NCBI GenBank assembly: GCA_016872915.1
Contig: VGYQ01000013.1
Location: 1-45,868, forward strand
From: Planctomycetota bacterium
GTDB taxonomy: Bacteria; Planctomycetota; Phycisphaerae; Phycisphaerales; SM1A02
Reading direction: 5' to 3'
DNA: 45,868 nucleotides
Shown: one piece after another, positions 8,967-17,696 of the stretch
Position numbering within the stretch: the first letter of the stretch is position 1
Layout: each line of letters begins with the position of its first letter
The notes under the pieces: model-generated
Databases searched by the model: none
Seen by the model: only the letters and a program-made list of their open reading frames with translations
Told to the model about the DNA's origin: nothing
Position numbers and translations under genes: made by a program

Positions 8967-9400
8967 ACTGGCATGCGAGATGGATGCTGCCTGCCGCAGT
9001 GCTCGCGGCTTCGGTGATGGCTGCGCCGAGCGCCCCGACGCAGAAAGCTGAGGAGTGGGGCAGTGTCGTCAGCAACGATGGATCATGGCGGGTGCAGTGG
9101 CGAGTGATGATGGGGACGAAACAGTTGGTCCTTCCCGAAGTACGGAAACGGTTCACCATTGAACTCCGCATCGAGTCGCTGCTTGAACCCAAGCGCCCCG
9201 TTCGCGCCGTACTCGTGGATGCGCAGATGCCCGACCATGTGCATGGGATGAATGTCGCTCCAACCATATTGATGCTCGAGGGCGGTGGTGCCGCGAGCGA
9301 GGGCATGCTCTTCCACATGTCAGGGCGCTGGGAAGTGGACGTGGACATCGATGATGGCGAGACCATCGAAAGGGCACAGTGGGACATCGGCATGTATTGA
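8963..9400 (+). CDS. YtkA/FixH-like exported protein, possibly metal-binding
   Basis: This 145-residue protein has a signal peptide ending near AAPSAP and a single beta-sandwich domain. The segment VDAQMPDHVHGMN followed by GMLFHMSGRWEVDVDID matches the YtkA-like pattern, in which His and Met residues cluster in the loop and the strand after it. Similar domains occur with cytochrome oxidase assembly and copper handling, but metal binding here is inferred from the His/Met motif only. It starts at GTG 8963, with AGGGGGTGAG just upstream and its start overlapping the NHL stop. Its own stop overlaps the next start (TGATG at 9398-9402). It is therefore the middle gene of a tightly coupled three-gene operon. 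Confidence 0.75.
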   Translation: MNWHARWMLPAAVLAASVMAAPSAPTQKAEEWGSVVSNDGSWRVQWRVMMGTKQLVLPEVRKRFTIELRIESLLEPKRPVRAVLVDAQMPDHVHGMNVAPTILMLEGGGAASEGMLFHMSGRWEVDVDIDDGETIERAQWDIGMY

Positions 9401-10725
9401 TGCGCGTGGCGCCACTCGTGTTCCTCATGCTGCTGACCTGCTGCAAGGGAGGCGAGCGTGGCGCAACAGAACCGACGCGGCCTGCGCCGAACGATCGCGG
9501 CACATCGGGTGTTGAACTCGGTGCGGCGCAGATTGACCGCGTCAATGAAATGGGGTACCCGGGTCCTCCGCCACCGGACGAAACCAATCTGGTCGCTGAT
9601 GATCTGCGCGCCGCGCAACTGGGGCATCTGCTCTTCTTCGATACGGGACTGTCGGTGAACGGCCAGATTTCTTGCGCCACGTGCCACGATCCAGACCGCG
9701 CTTTCACGGATGGGCTCGCACTGAATCAGGGTCTTGAGCGCGGTCGGCGGAACACGCTTTCGGTGCTCGATGCGGCGCACATGAGATGGTTCAACTGGGA
9801 TGGTCGCTTTGATTCGCTTTGGGGGCAGAGCCACGGGCCGATTTCGCATCCGCGCGAGATGGGCAGTTCCTTCGCCCAGGCGGTCGAGCATGTGCGCGCA
9901 ACACCCGCCCTCCGCGAGCGGTACGAGCAAATCTTCGGCGCGCTCCCCACTGCACCGACGGATGGTCTTGCGGGCGAGACCGCCATCGCGAACATTGGCA
10001 AGGCAATCGCCGCGTACGAACGGCGACTTGTCACAGGGCCGAGCTCATTCGACCGTTGGGTCACTCGCTGGCGTGAACGTGGCACGCCGCGTGATGCGGA
10101 CTCCGTGCCACCGATAGACTTCAGCGCATCGGCACTTCGTGGACTGGATCTGTTCACGAGCCGCGGCTTGTGTTGGCAGTGCCATGTCGGACCGCTGCTC
10201 AGTGACGGTGAGTTTCATGCGCTCGGTGCGGCGCCGCGGAATGACCTCATTGCCGATGGTGGGCGATTTGAGGCGGTACCGCAACTCAAGGCGAGCTCGT
10301 TCCGTTCCAGCGGAGTTCACTCAGCGAACCCTCAAGGGGAGCAGGGAAAGTTGGTGGAGTCGCTCGTGGCGCAGCCCGATCAGTGGGGAGCGTTTCGGAC
10401 GCCGAACCTTCGGAATGTTGCGTTGACTGCGCCCTACTTTCATCAAGGACAGTTCGCCACACTCGAAGAAGTTGTGACTTTCTACAGCACACTGGAGGGC
10501 GCCGTCACCATGGATCACCACCGCGAATCCGTGCTTCGTCGCCGTGATTTGTCGGTGCAAGAAATTGCGGACATCGTGGCCTTCTTGCGATCTCTGACGG
10601 GCGAGTCACCCCCCTCGGATTGGGTGCGCGATCCGTGGCGCTTTGGTTGCGGTGAGTCCATTCCGTCGGCGGAGGTGGTGCGCCCAGATGATGCTGCTCG
10701 TGCAAAAAATGCGATGGGAATCTGA
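9400..10725 (+). CDS. Di-heme cytochrome c peroxidase / MauG-family lipoprotein
   Basis: This 441-residue exported protein has a lipobox-like LMLLTCC at the N-terminus and two covalent heme sites, CATCH at residues 92-96 and CWQCH at 258-262. The C-terminal half has the family sequence TPNLRNVALTAPYFHQGQFATLEEVVTFY. Family members reduce hydrogen peroxide or, like MauG and MbnH, oxidise protein residues through a bis-Fe(IV) state. ATG at 9400 overlaps the YtkA stop and is preferred over 9379, because the lipoprotein signal begins there. Coupling to the YtkA-like protein raises the possibility that this neighbour is its substrate. That is inference. Confidence 0.92.
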   Translation: MRVAPLVFLMLLTCCKGGERGATEPTRPAPNDRGTSGVELGAAQIDRVNEMGYPGPPPPDETNLVADDLRAAQLGHLLFFDTGLSVNGQISCATCHDPDRAFTDGLALNQGLERGRRNTLSVLDAAHMRWFNWDGRFDSLWGQSHGPISHPREMGSSFAQAVEHVRATPALRERYEQIFGALPTAPTDGLAGETAIANIGKAIAAYERRLVTGPSSFDRWVTRWRERGTPRDADSVPPIDFSASALRGLDLFTSRGLCWQCHVGPLLSDGEFHALGAAPRNDLIADGGRFEAVPQLKASSFRSSGVHSANPQGEQGKLVESLVAQPDQWGAFRTPNLRNVALTAPYFHQGQFATLEEVVTFYSTLEGAVTMDHHRESVLRRRDLSVQEIADIVAFLRSLTGESPPSDWVRDPWRFGCGESIPSAEVVRPDDAARAKNAMGI

Positions 10726-10756
10726 GTGTTGCGGTGGATAAATCGCGCCGCTGGGC

Positions 10757-10762
10757 TACTCT
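10757..10762 (+). promoter_or_regulatory. -10 box of the anchor-B gene, leaderless
   Basis: TACTCT ends 6 bases before the ATG at 10769. No ribosome binding site is present between them. Confidence 0.5.
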
Positions 10763-10768
10763 TGGGAC

Positions 10769-13024
10769 ATGGTGAGATCCGCGCTGACCGCTTTAGGGTG
10801 TGCCGTGGCCGTTTTGGCAGCCTCGCTTTCTTTCGCACACGAAGATGATCCCAAAGCGCAGGACATGGAACCTGCGTTCGTTGGACCAGTCTGGCGCGAT
10901 TCCGATCCGCCCAGTGGCGTGGCGGACACCTTTGCATCGTCCAACATCAGTCTGCGCTCCTGGTTCCCCTGTAATACTTTCAACAGCGCATCCGCGAGCG
11001 GGAACGACATTTGGGGCTACGTGAGTCCGAGTGGGCGCGAGTACGCGCTGATGGGACTCGACAACGGCACGGGCTTTGTTGAGGTCACCAATCCATCGCA
11101 GGCGACGCTGGTGAAGTTCATGCCGAAGCCAGCGACCGCATCATCAAGTCTCTGGCGCAACGTCAAGACCTATCAGCAGTATGCGTACTCCGTGAGTGAA
11201 GGTGGAGGCGGCATCCAGATCTTCGACATCTCGGGAATCGATCAAGGCACTGTGACGGATCTCGGCACGGTGACCACGGGAGGCTCGGCGGCGACCCACA
11301 CCATGATCATCAATGAGCAGACGGGCTTCCTGTACCGCATGGGCGGCGGGTCAAACGGTGTTCGCTGTTACAGCCTCGCGAATCCTGCACAGCCCACCTT
11401 CGTGTCGTCATGGAATCCCAAGTACACCCATGACGGCGCCGTCTTTAACTGGCCGAGCGGGCCCTACGCGGGCAGGGAGATCTTCCTTGCGTGCGGCGGA
11501 CTGAATGGCGGGCAGACCGATACGGGTATGGACATTCTGGATGTCACCGACAAGAGCAACATCACGGTGATCGGTCGTGCGACCTATCCGAACGCCGCGT
11601 TCTGCCACCAAGTCTGGATCTCTCCTGACTACAAGTATGCGTACATCAATGACGAGATTGATGAATCGAACTTCGGTATCAATTGTCTCACTCGCATCAT
11701 CAACATCGAGAATCTCGCGAATCCCATCTCTGTCGGCGGCTTCACCAACGGCTTGGTGTCGGTGGACCACAACCTCTACATCAAGGGCAATCAACTCTTT
11801 GCCAGCAATTACAAGACGGGACTGCGCGTCTACGACATCACGAACCGAACGAACTTGTCCGAGACCGCTTGGTTCGACACCTATCCCGAGGGTGACGGCA
11901 CGGGCTACGCGGGATTGTGGAGCAACTATCCGTTCCTGCCCAGTGGCACTGTGCTGCTGAGCGACATCCAGAGAGGCCTGTTCGTGGTGTCGCTCGGCGT
12001 CGCGCCGCTGACCATCGGCTACCCCAACGGAGCACCCACGGCGATCACGCCAACCGGTGGCAACTTCCAAGTCACCCTCGCGCTCGCGCCCGGACAGTCG
12101 ATCGCGCCCAATGGTGCGAAGCTCATCTTCAACACGGGCGGACCGACGGATCGCTCCGAGCCACTTCAGTCGCTTGGCGGCAATCTTTACCGAGCTGCGT
12201 TCCCCGCACTTTCCTGCCCCTCCACCGTGTCGTACGGCATTCAGGTCACGCTTGCGAGCGGGTCCGTTGTGCGCGATCCCGTTTCAGGATGGCGGACGGC
12301 GAACGTGTCCTATGGCGAAGAGGTAACCTTTTCCGACACGATGGAGATTGGAACCAATGGATGGACCGTTGGCCTCTCGACAGATGACGCGACGACCGGA
12401 GGGTGGGTCTGCGTGGATCCCAACGGAACCACGGCTCAGGCTGAAGATGATCACACGGTCAACGGCAAACAGAGCTGGGTGACCGGTCAGGGAACGGTGG
12501 GCGGCCCAGCCGGTGCGGCGGATGTCGATGGTGGTACCACGACGCTGACAAGCCCAATCTTCAGCGCGGCGGGCATCGTTGACCCGCGCATTGGTTACTG
12601 GGTGTGGTACTCCAACAATCTTGGTGGTGCTCCGAATGAGGACTCCATGCCCGTGCTGTTGTCCAACAACGGCGGGACCACATGGACGCAGGTGGAACTG
12701 ATTTCAACGAGTGCGACCGCATGGGTCGAACGGTCGATCCAGATTTCCACTTTCATGACCCCGACGAGCCAAATGCGAATCCGTTTCCAGGCGCGTGATC
12801 TGAATGCGGGAAGCCTCGTGGAGGCGGGCATCGATGACCTGCGCGTCTACGGGTACGACTGCACTGCGCCGCGACCGGCTGATTTCGATGGAAATGGCTT
12901 TGTCGATGGGGCTGACCTTGCACGGATGCTGTCCGGTTGGGCGGCGGGGGGTCAGACCGATATCAATGGCGACGGCGTGACTGATGGCAACGATTTGGCG
13001 GGGTTGCTGAGCGATTGGGGTTGA
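10769..13024 (+). CDS. Secreted choice-of-anchor B family protein with dockerin-like tail
   Basis: This 751-residue exported protein starts with a signal peptide (AVAVLAASLSFA, residues 11-22). Residues of about 45-420 resemble choice-of-anchor B / LVIVD-repeat propellers: GNDIWGYVSPSGREYALMG, GFVEVTNPSQATLVKF, MDILDVTDKSNITVIGRATY. A beta-sandwich follows at about 520-700. The last 45 residues contain two calcium-loop-like repeats, DFDGNGFVDGADLARMLSGW and DINGDGVTDGNDLAGLLSDW, the tail type common on secreted planctomycete proteins. The tail probably serves anchoring or calcium binding. ATG at 10769 is supported by the -10 box 6 bases upstream. Confidence 0.88.
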   Translation: MVRSALTALGCAVAVLAASLSFAHEDDPKAQDMEPAFVGPVWRDSDPPSGVADTFASSNISLRSWFPCNTFNSASASGNDIWGYVSPSGREYALMGLDNGTGFVEVTNPSQATLVKFMPKPATASSSLWRNVKTYQQYAYSVSEGGGGIQIFDISGIDQGTVTDLGTVTTGGSAATHTMIINEQTGFLYRMGGGSNGVRCYSLANPAQPTFVSSWNPKYTHDGAVFNWPSGPYAGREIFLACGGLNGGQTDTGMDILDVTDKSNITVIGRATYPNAAFCHQVWISPDYKYAYINDEIDESNFGINCLTRIINIENLANPISVGGFTNGLVSVDHNLYIKGNQLFASNYKTGLRVYDITNRTNLSETAWFDTYPEGDGTGYAGLWSNYPFLPSGTVLLSDIQRGLFVVSLGVAPLTIGYPNGAPTAITPTGGNFQVTLALAPGQSIAPNGAKLIFNTGGPTDRSEPLQSLGGNLYRAAFPALSCPSTVSYGIQVTLASGSVVRDPVSGWRTANVSYGEEVTFSDTMEIGTNGWTVGLSTDDATTGGWVCVDPNGTTAQAEDDHTVNGKQSWVTGQGTVGGPAGAADVDGGTTTLTSPIFSAAGIVDPRIGYWVWYSNNLGGAPNEDSMPVLLSNNGGTTWTQVELISTSATAWVERSIQISTFMTPTSQMRIRFQARDLNAGSLVEAGIDDLRVYGYDCTAPRPADFDGNGFVDGADLARMLSGWAAGGQTDINGDGVTDGNDLAGLLSDWG

Positions 13025-13045
13025 GCACCCCGTGCCGCGCTGCGG

Positions 13046-13051
13046 TAGTGT
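13046..13051 (+). promoter_or_regulatory. -10 box of the FGE-fold gene, leaderless
   Basis: TAGTGT ends 7 bases before the ATG at 13059 and lies 21 bases after the preceding stop codon. Confidence 0.4.
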
Positions 13052-13058
13052 GGCGCGC

Positions 13059-13913
13059 ATGACGTTCCGTGCTGCCTCTGTGTTGCTGATCGCGCTGCTA
13101 GGAGTCGCGTGGGACGATGCGCCTCGCGTCGAGGCGCCAGCGCAGAGCGAGGAGAGATCGCTGCCGACCACACCGCCTGCGCGTGCGCCGTTCACGCAAG
13201 CGATCGCAGGCACCACACTTTCCATCGACTTCGTTCCTGTCACCCTTGCGGACGGTCGGTCGCTTTGGATGAGCCGCACCGAGATTCCATGGGAAGTGCT
13301 CGATGTCTGCGTGTATGGATTCGATCAGGTTGAAGGCAAGAGCGAGTCTTCAAAGGCAGACGCCGTCACGCGCCCGACGAAGCCGTACATCGCGACGGAC
13401 CGTGGCTTCGGTCACGCGGGCTGGCCTGCAAACTCCGTCAGTTTCCACAATGCAAAGACATTCTGCGAGTGGCTGAGTGCAAAGAGTGGTTGCGCATACC
13501 GCCTGCCGCGCGAAGCGGAGTGGATCGAGGCGTGTGCGCTCAGTGGTGTGACTACCGCGAGTGCTGCCGATCATGCATGGTTCGAGGGGAACAGTGGCGG
13601 CACAACGCACCGCGTTGGCAGCAAGCGCGCCGATGCGCAGGGCGTGCATGACTTGTGGGGCAATTTGGCGGAGTGGTGTGTACTGCCGGACGGGAGTGGC
13701 GCGGTCTTTGGCGGTTCTTACCGAGATGCGGGCGCTGATCTTGGATGTGCGGCGAGGCGGATGGATTCCCCACGCTGGAACCAGAGCGACCCGCAACTGC
13801 CCAAGAGCATCTGGTGGCTTGCGGATGCTGGCTGGATCGGCTTCCGCGTGGTGTGCGATGCGCCTCCGACGAAGCCAGCGGCGCCGCCTGCGAGTGCGCC
13901 TTCAACGAAGTAA
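13059..13913 (+). CDS. Exported formylglycine-generating-enzyme-fold protein
   Basis: This 284-residue protein has a signal peptide followed by the SUMF1/FGE fold: IDFVPVTLADGRSLWMSRTEI, WPANSVSFHNAKTFCEWLSA, YRLPREAEWIEAC, LWGNLAEWCV and AVFGGSYRD. Active FGE oxidises sulfatase cysteines using a copper-binding cysteine pair in the final part. Here the corresponding segment GGSYRDAGADLGCAARR keeps only one cysteine. It is therefore probably not a true sulfatase activator, and no sulfatase lies nearby. The ATG at 13059 is preferred to 13032 because the signal peptide begins there and a -10 box lies 7 bases upstream. Confidence 0.82.
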   Translation: MTFRAASVLLIALLGVAWDDAPRVEAPAQSEERSLPTTPPARAPFTQAIAGTTLSIDFVPVTLADGRSLWMSRTEIPWEVLDVCVYGFDQVEGKSESSKADAVTRPTKPYIATDRGFGHAGWPANSVSFHNAKTFCEWLSAKSGCAYRLPREAEWIEACALSGVTTASAADHAWFEGNSGGTTHRVGSKRADAQGVHDLWGNLAEWCVLPDGSGAVFGGSYRDAGADLGCAARRMDSPRWNQSDPQLPKSIWWLADAGWIGFRVVCDAPPTKPAAPPASAPSTK

Positions 13914-13941
13914 TCTCGTGGGCGTTCGATTCGTCAGTCGG

Positions 13942-13965
13942 GGGAAAGCAGCAGATCGGTTTCCC
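13942..13965 (+). other. Small hairpin before the Shine-Dalgarno of the Tat oxidoreductase gene
   Basis: GGGAAA (13942-13947) pairs with TTTCCC (13960-13965) around a 12-nt loop, ending 5 bases before the AGGAGG at 13971. It could be a weak terminator for the FGE-fold gene or affect translation of the next gene. The stem is short, so it may have no role. Confidence 0.3.
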
Positions 13966-13983
13966 AAATCAGGAGGAAGCACC

Positions 13984-15288
13984 ATGCAATCGGATCACAC
14001 TCGGCGGATGTTCCTGAAAACCGCAGCGGCTGCCGGTGTCGGTGCGGCGGTCGCGCCATGGAGCGCCTTCGCACGCGTACCCGACTCGCGAATCCGAGTG
14101 GGTCTTGTCGGTTGCGGTGGACGTGGCACAGGCGCTGCTGCACAAGCGCTCGCTGCGGACGCAGGCGTGGTGATCTGGTCGATGTCCGATGCGTTCGCAG
14201 ACCGCATCGAGCAGAGCCTTCAGCAACTGCTCGGCTCCGAACACAAAGACCGTGTGGAAGTGCCGGCTGAGCGCCGCCATGTGGGCATCGGCTCGATCGA
14301 CGCGCTGCTTCCCGAAGTGGATGTGGTCCTGCTGTGCAGCCCTCCCGGATTTCGCCCAGAGCAACTTGCCAAGAGTGTTGCGGCTGGAAAGCACATCTTC
14401 TGTGAGAAGCCGGTGTGTCTCGATGGACCGGGCTATCGATCGGTGCTCGAGAGCGTTCGCGCTGCACGCAACAAGGGGCTGTCGCTCGTGAGCGGGTTCT
14501 GCTGGCGCAGTTCATCGCCCGAACGCGCCATGTTCGAGCAGATCCATGCGGGCACGCTCGGCGAAGTGGTGGGTGTTCACGCCACCTATCTCACCTCGCC
14601 GCTTGGCGTTCGCGCGCGGCAACCCGATTGGAGCGATCTGGATTTCCAACTGCGCAATTGGCAGCATTTCACGTGGTTGTCGGGCGATCACCTTGTGGAG
14701 CAGGCGGTCCACTCGGTCGACAAGATCCACTGGGCCATGGGCGGGCGGCTACCGATGCGATGCATCGGGATGGGCAGTCGCTTCGTGCACGATCCACTTC
14801 CGGAGCGCGGAGATGTGTACGACAACTTTGCGGTGACTTACGAGTACGAAAATGGTCCGCGCTGTGTGCTGATGTGTCGCCAACAGCCCGACTGCTACAA
14901 CATCAACGATGACTGGATCAACGGCACCAAGGGGTATGGATGGGTCAACGGCTGGGGACCGACCCACTGGATCAAGAACTATTCGGGTTCACTGCTGTGG
15001 TCGTATCCCAAGGACGGGCCTGCGCCCAACATGTATCAAGTCGAACACGACACACTCTTTGCCGCCATTCGCTCGGGGCAACCGGTGAATGAGGGCGAAT
15101 GGATGGCCAACTCGTGCATGATGGCGATCATGGGTCGCATGTCCGCGTACACGGGCCAGGCGATCACATGGGAGCAGGCGACGCAGTCGAACGAAGTGCT
15201 GCGCCCAGCGGATCTCAGCGGCCCACTCGCCGTGCCGCCTGTGCCGCGTCCTGGTCGTCGTGCTGTGTCGCCGACGCCGAGCGCGTGA
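13984..15288 (+). CDS. Tat-exported Gfo/Idh/MocA family oxidoreductase 1
   Basis: This 434-residue protein begins with a twin-arginine signal (HTRRMFLKTAAAAGVGAAVA). The Rossmann domain has GLVGCGGRGTG, and the Gfo/Idh lysine motif is IFCEKPVCLD. Family members are NAD(P)-dependent sugar oxidoreductases. The Tat signal implies that it folds with cofactor in the cytoplasm and works in the periplasm, as expected for planctomycete polysaccharide degradation; substrate is unknown. ATG at 13984 is set by a strong AGGAGG 7 bases upstream, one of the few clear ribosome binding sites in the window. It probably forms an operon with the paralogue 55 bases downstream. Confidence 0.92.
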   Translation: MQSDHTRRMFLKTAAAAGVGAAVAPWSAFARVPDSRIRVGLVGCGGRGTGAAAQALAADAGVVIWSMSDAFADRIEQSLQQLLGSEHKDRVEVPAERRHVGIGSIDALLPEVDVVLLCSPPGFRPEQLAKSVAAGKHIFCEKPVCLDGPGYRSVLESVRAARNKGLSLVSGFCWRSSSPERAMFEQIHAGTLGEVVGVHATYLTSPLGVRARQPDWSDLDFQLRNWQHFTWLSGDHLVEQAVHSVDKIHWAMGGRLPMRCIGMGSRFVHDPLPERGDVYDNFAVTYEYENGPRCVLMCRQQPDCYNINDDWINGTKGYGWVNGWGPTHWIKNYSGSLLWSYPKDGPAPNMYQVEHDTLFAAIRSGQPVNEGEWMANSCMMAIMGRMSAYTGQAITWEQATQSNEVLRPADLSGPLAVPPVPRPGRRAVSPTPSA

Positions 15289-15343
15289 CTCGCCGTTCAA
15301 GGATCCATCTGGTTTCGCGTCCACATCGAAAGGAACATCGTCC

Positions 15344-16678
15344 ATGGATCGACGCACATTCATGCGAACAACGGCTGCGCTTGGCGCCGCCGCTGCACTT
15401 CCACCGGTCTTGCAGCAGGGCTCGCTCGCTGCCACTGCTCCAGAGGCCGCACGCTCCCGTGCTGCTCGCGTCGGGAGTGAACTGCGCATCGGAGTGATCG
15501 GCTGCGGAGGGCGTGGGACGGGGGCCGCAGCAAATGCGCTTGAAGCATCCCCGGAGACGCGCATTGTTGCGCTGGGCGATCTCTTTGCGGACAGGATCGA
15601 TTCATGTCTTGCACAACTCGGGAAACTCGGCGGACGAGCAGACGTGGCGCCTGCGAACCGCTTCATCGGTCTTCAGGCGTTTGAGGGTGTCTTGGGGACG
15701 TCGTGCGATGTTGTCATCTTGGCGACGCCGCCCGGGTTCCGTCCCCAACACTTTGCCGCAGCGGTGGACGCGGGCAAGCATGTCTTTCTTGAAAAGCCGG
15801 TCGCGGTGGATGGCACGGGGATCCGTACCGTCCTTGCTGCCGCGGCACGCGCGGATGAACGGCAGCTCTCGGTCGTTGCAGGCACGCAGCGACGGCATGA
15901 GACGAGTTACCGCGAGGCGATGGAACGCATCCGCGGGGGAGCCATCGGTGACATCGTTGCAGCGCGGGTGTTCTGGAATATGGGGAGCCTCTGGCATAAG
16001 CAGCCCGATCCCACCCGCACTGACACTGAGAACCAGGTTCGCAACTGGCTCTACCACGCGTGGCTCTCGGGTGATCACATCGTGGAGCAGCATGTGCACA
16101 ACATCGATGTCGCCAACTGGGCGCTCGCCGCGACCCCTGTTCGCTGCGTGGCGGTCGGCGGTCGACAGGTGCGTACCGATCCCGTCAACTTTGGTCATAT
16201 CTTCGATCACTTCGCAGTCGACTTCGAGTATCCGCCCGCAAGCGATGGCGCGCCGCGCTTTGTGCTCAGTATGGCAAGGCAGCAGGATGGAACGGCAGGG
16301 CGTGTGGAGGAAGTTCTGCGCGGCACGCGCGGCATGGCGCGGCTCGCGCCCGGCTTCGCTCAGATCACGGGTCAATCACCTTGGGAGTTCACGGGGCAGG
16401 ACAACAATCCATACGTTGAGGAGCATGTGGACTTGCAGCGAGCGATTCGCTCCGGAACGCCCGTGAATGAAGCGAGAGATGTGGCGTACAGCACGCTGAC
16501 TGCCATCATGGGCCGAACCGCCGCTTACACAGGCGCGGAAGTGTCGTGGGACGAGGCACTCAACGACCCGACGGAACTGTTCCCGCGTGATTTGCAGATG
16601 GGGGTGCTGCCGCAGGCGACCGTCCCGATGCCTGGACGTCCTTGGCCACCAAAGCCTCCCAACCTGAAGTCACCGTGA
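15344..16678 (+). CDS. Tat-exported Gfo/Idh/MocA family oxidoreductase 2
   Basis: This 444-residue paralogue of the preceding gene has a twin-arginine signal (MDRRTFMRTTAALGAAAAL), the nucleotide-binding GVIGCGGRGTG, and VFLEKPVAVD with the conserved Glu-Lys-Pro. Both proteins share LSGDHIVEQ-type segments and a proline-rich end, and they look like a local duplication. ATG at 15344 is preceded by AAAGGA about 11 bases upstream. The last 119 bases overlap the convergent apbE gene on the other strand. Confidence 0.92.
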   Translation: MDRRTFMRTTAALGAAAALPPVLQQGSLAATAPEAARSRAARVGSELRIGVIGCGGRGTGAAANALEASPETRIVALGDLFADRIDSCLAQLGKLGGRADVAPANRFIGLQAFEGVLGTSCDVVILATPPGFRPQHFAAAVDAGKHVFLEKPVAVDGTGIRTVLAAAARADERQLSVVAGTQRRHETSYREAMERIRGGAIGDIVAARVFWNMGSLWHKQPDPTRTDTENQVRNWLYHAWLSGDHIVEQHVHNIDVANWALAATPVRCVAVGGRQVRTDPVNFGHIFDHFAVDFEYPPASDGAPRFVLSMARQQDGTAGRVEEVLRGTRGMARLAPGFAQITGQSPWEFTGQDNNPYVEEHVDLQRAIRSGTPVNEARDVAYSTLTAIMGRTAAYTGAEVSWDEALNDPTELFPRDLQMGVLPQATVPMPGRPWPPKPPNLKSP

Positions 16679-17696
16679 TGTGCGCGGGGCAGGCCTCTGC
16701 CGAACCTGACTCGGGGGTCACAAGTCGCGCTTCGAACGATCCGAGCGCAGCGCGCAGTTCGCTGACTCGCTCAATCAACGTGGGTCGTGCGGCGAGAGCA
16801 GTCGCGAGCGCATCCGCAATCGCGCCGTTCTGAGCCACAACGGTCACCCCGAAACGCCCATCTCGCGGCGTCTGACTGCGCGGTTCGATGATGTGGGCCA
16901 AGTGGTGCGCGGACACATCAACCCACTGTTCACGGTCGCCGCTCGTTGACACAGCGCAATTCGTCAAACAAAGCGTACAGCCCGCATCGCCGTCCACACC
17001 ACTGTCCACGTCAACGCGCCATCCCGCGCGCCCAAACGGCGCCGCGCCACAGGCGATGTCGCCATCGAGACTGACGAGTGCGGTCTGGCACCCCCTCTGT
17101 TCGATCGCACGCAACGCCTCTGTTGCTGCCAAACCCTTCCCAATGCCGCCAAAGTCGAGTCGTACACCATCGCAGTCGAACGTAATGGTTTGCGTATTGC
17201 TGCTCCAACGAACATGCGACCAGCCACTGCGCGCACGAGCCTGTGCAATGCTCGCTTCCGTAGGCGGGATGCCTGTGGAACGCGCCTCCCGCCAAATCCG
17301 TGTCAGTGCACCGAGCGCAGGATCGAAGGCACCTTCCGTGGCTTTCTGCACTTCGCTGCTGCGATCGAGAGCCATTGCCAGATCCGCGGCAACGACCGTT
17401 GGCTTGTCAGCGGTGAGAGGCAATCGACAAACATCAGAGTTTGGCTGCCAGTCGCTCAGAGCATTTTCCACTTGGACCGCACGAGCGAATGCGGCCGACG
17501 CCGCCGAGCGTGCATCCCGCGCATCCTGTGTGTCGATGGTGACGCGCATCGGCGATGCCATCACCAGTTGTGTGAAGCTCGCTTGGACCCCACTTGCTTT
17601 CGGCAGGGCAGAAGATGCGCGCTCTTGGCTGCAGCCCAACAGCACGGACGCAGTACCGAGCAGCGCCGCAGTCCAAGTTGTTCCGACTCGCCTCAT
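16560..17696 (-). CDS. apbE: FAD:protein FMN transferase ApbE-like lipoprotein
   Basis: ApbE enzymes attach FMN from FAD to threonine residues of exported flavoproteins, such as subunits of Nqr and Rnf. The 378-residue protein has a lipobox (ASVLLGC), the conserved VRLDFGGIGKGLAATEAL and the metal-site motif GAIADALATALA near the C-terminus. No flavinylation target is in the window. Its ATG overlaps the stop of the HD-GYP gene by 4 bases (ATGA), so it is the last gene of that operon. Its 3' end overlaps the convergent oxidoreductase gene by 119 bases, encoding a Pro/Ala/Ser-rich tail of about 25 residues beyond the usual ApbE end. Confidence 0.93.
   Translation of the reverse strand: MRRVGTTWTAALLGTASVLLGCSQERASSALPKASGVQASFTQLVMASPMRVTIDTQDARDARSAASAAFARAVQVENALSDWQPNSDVCRLPLTADKPTVVAADLAMALDRSSEVQKATEGAFDPALGALTRIWREARSTGIPPTEASIAQARARSGWSHVRWSSNTQTITFDCDGVRLDFGGIGKGLAATEALRAIEQRGCQTALVSLDGDIACGAAPFGRAGWRVDVDSGVDGDAGCTLCLTNCAVSTSGDREQWVDVSAHHLAHIIEPRSQTPRDGRFGVTVVAQNGAIADALATALAARPTLIERVSELRAALGSFEARLVTPESGSAEACPAHITVTSGWEALVAKDVQASGRSPAAAPPSANHAGTVPSGR

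Noticed and set aside
13942-13965. The GGGAAA/TTTCCC hairpin as a firm intrinsic terminator
   Set aside because: The stem is only 6 bp with a 12-nt loop and no T tract follows. It is listed only as a weak structural element.
17080-17110. A sigma-54 promoter candidate (TGGCAC followed by a TTCG element)
   Set aside because: The -12 element lacks the required GC and the site lies within apbE coding sequence.
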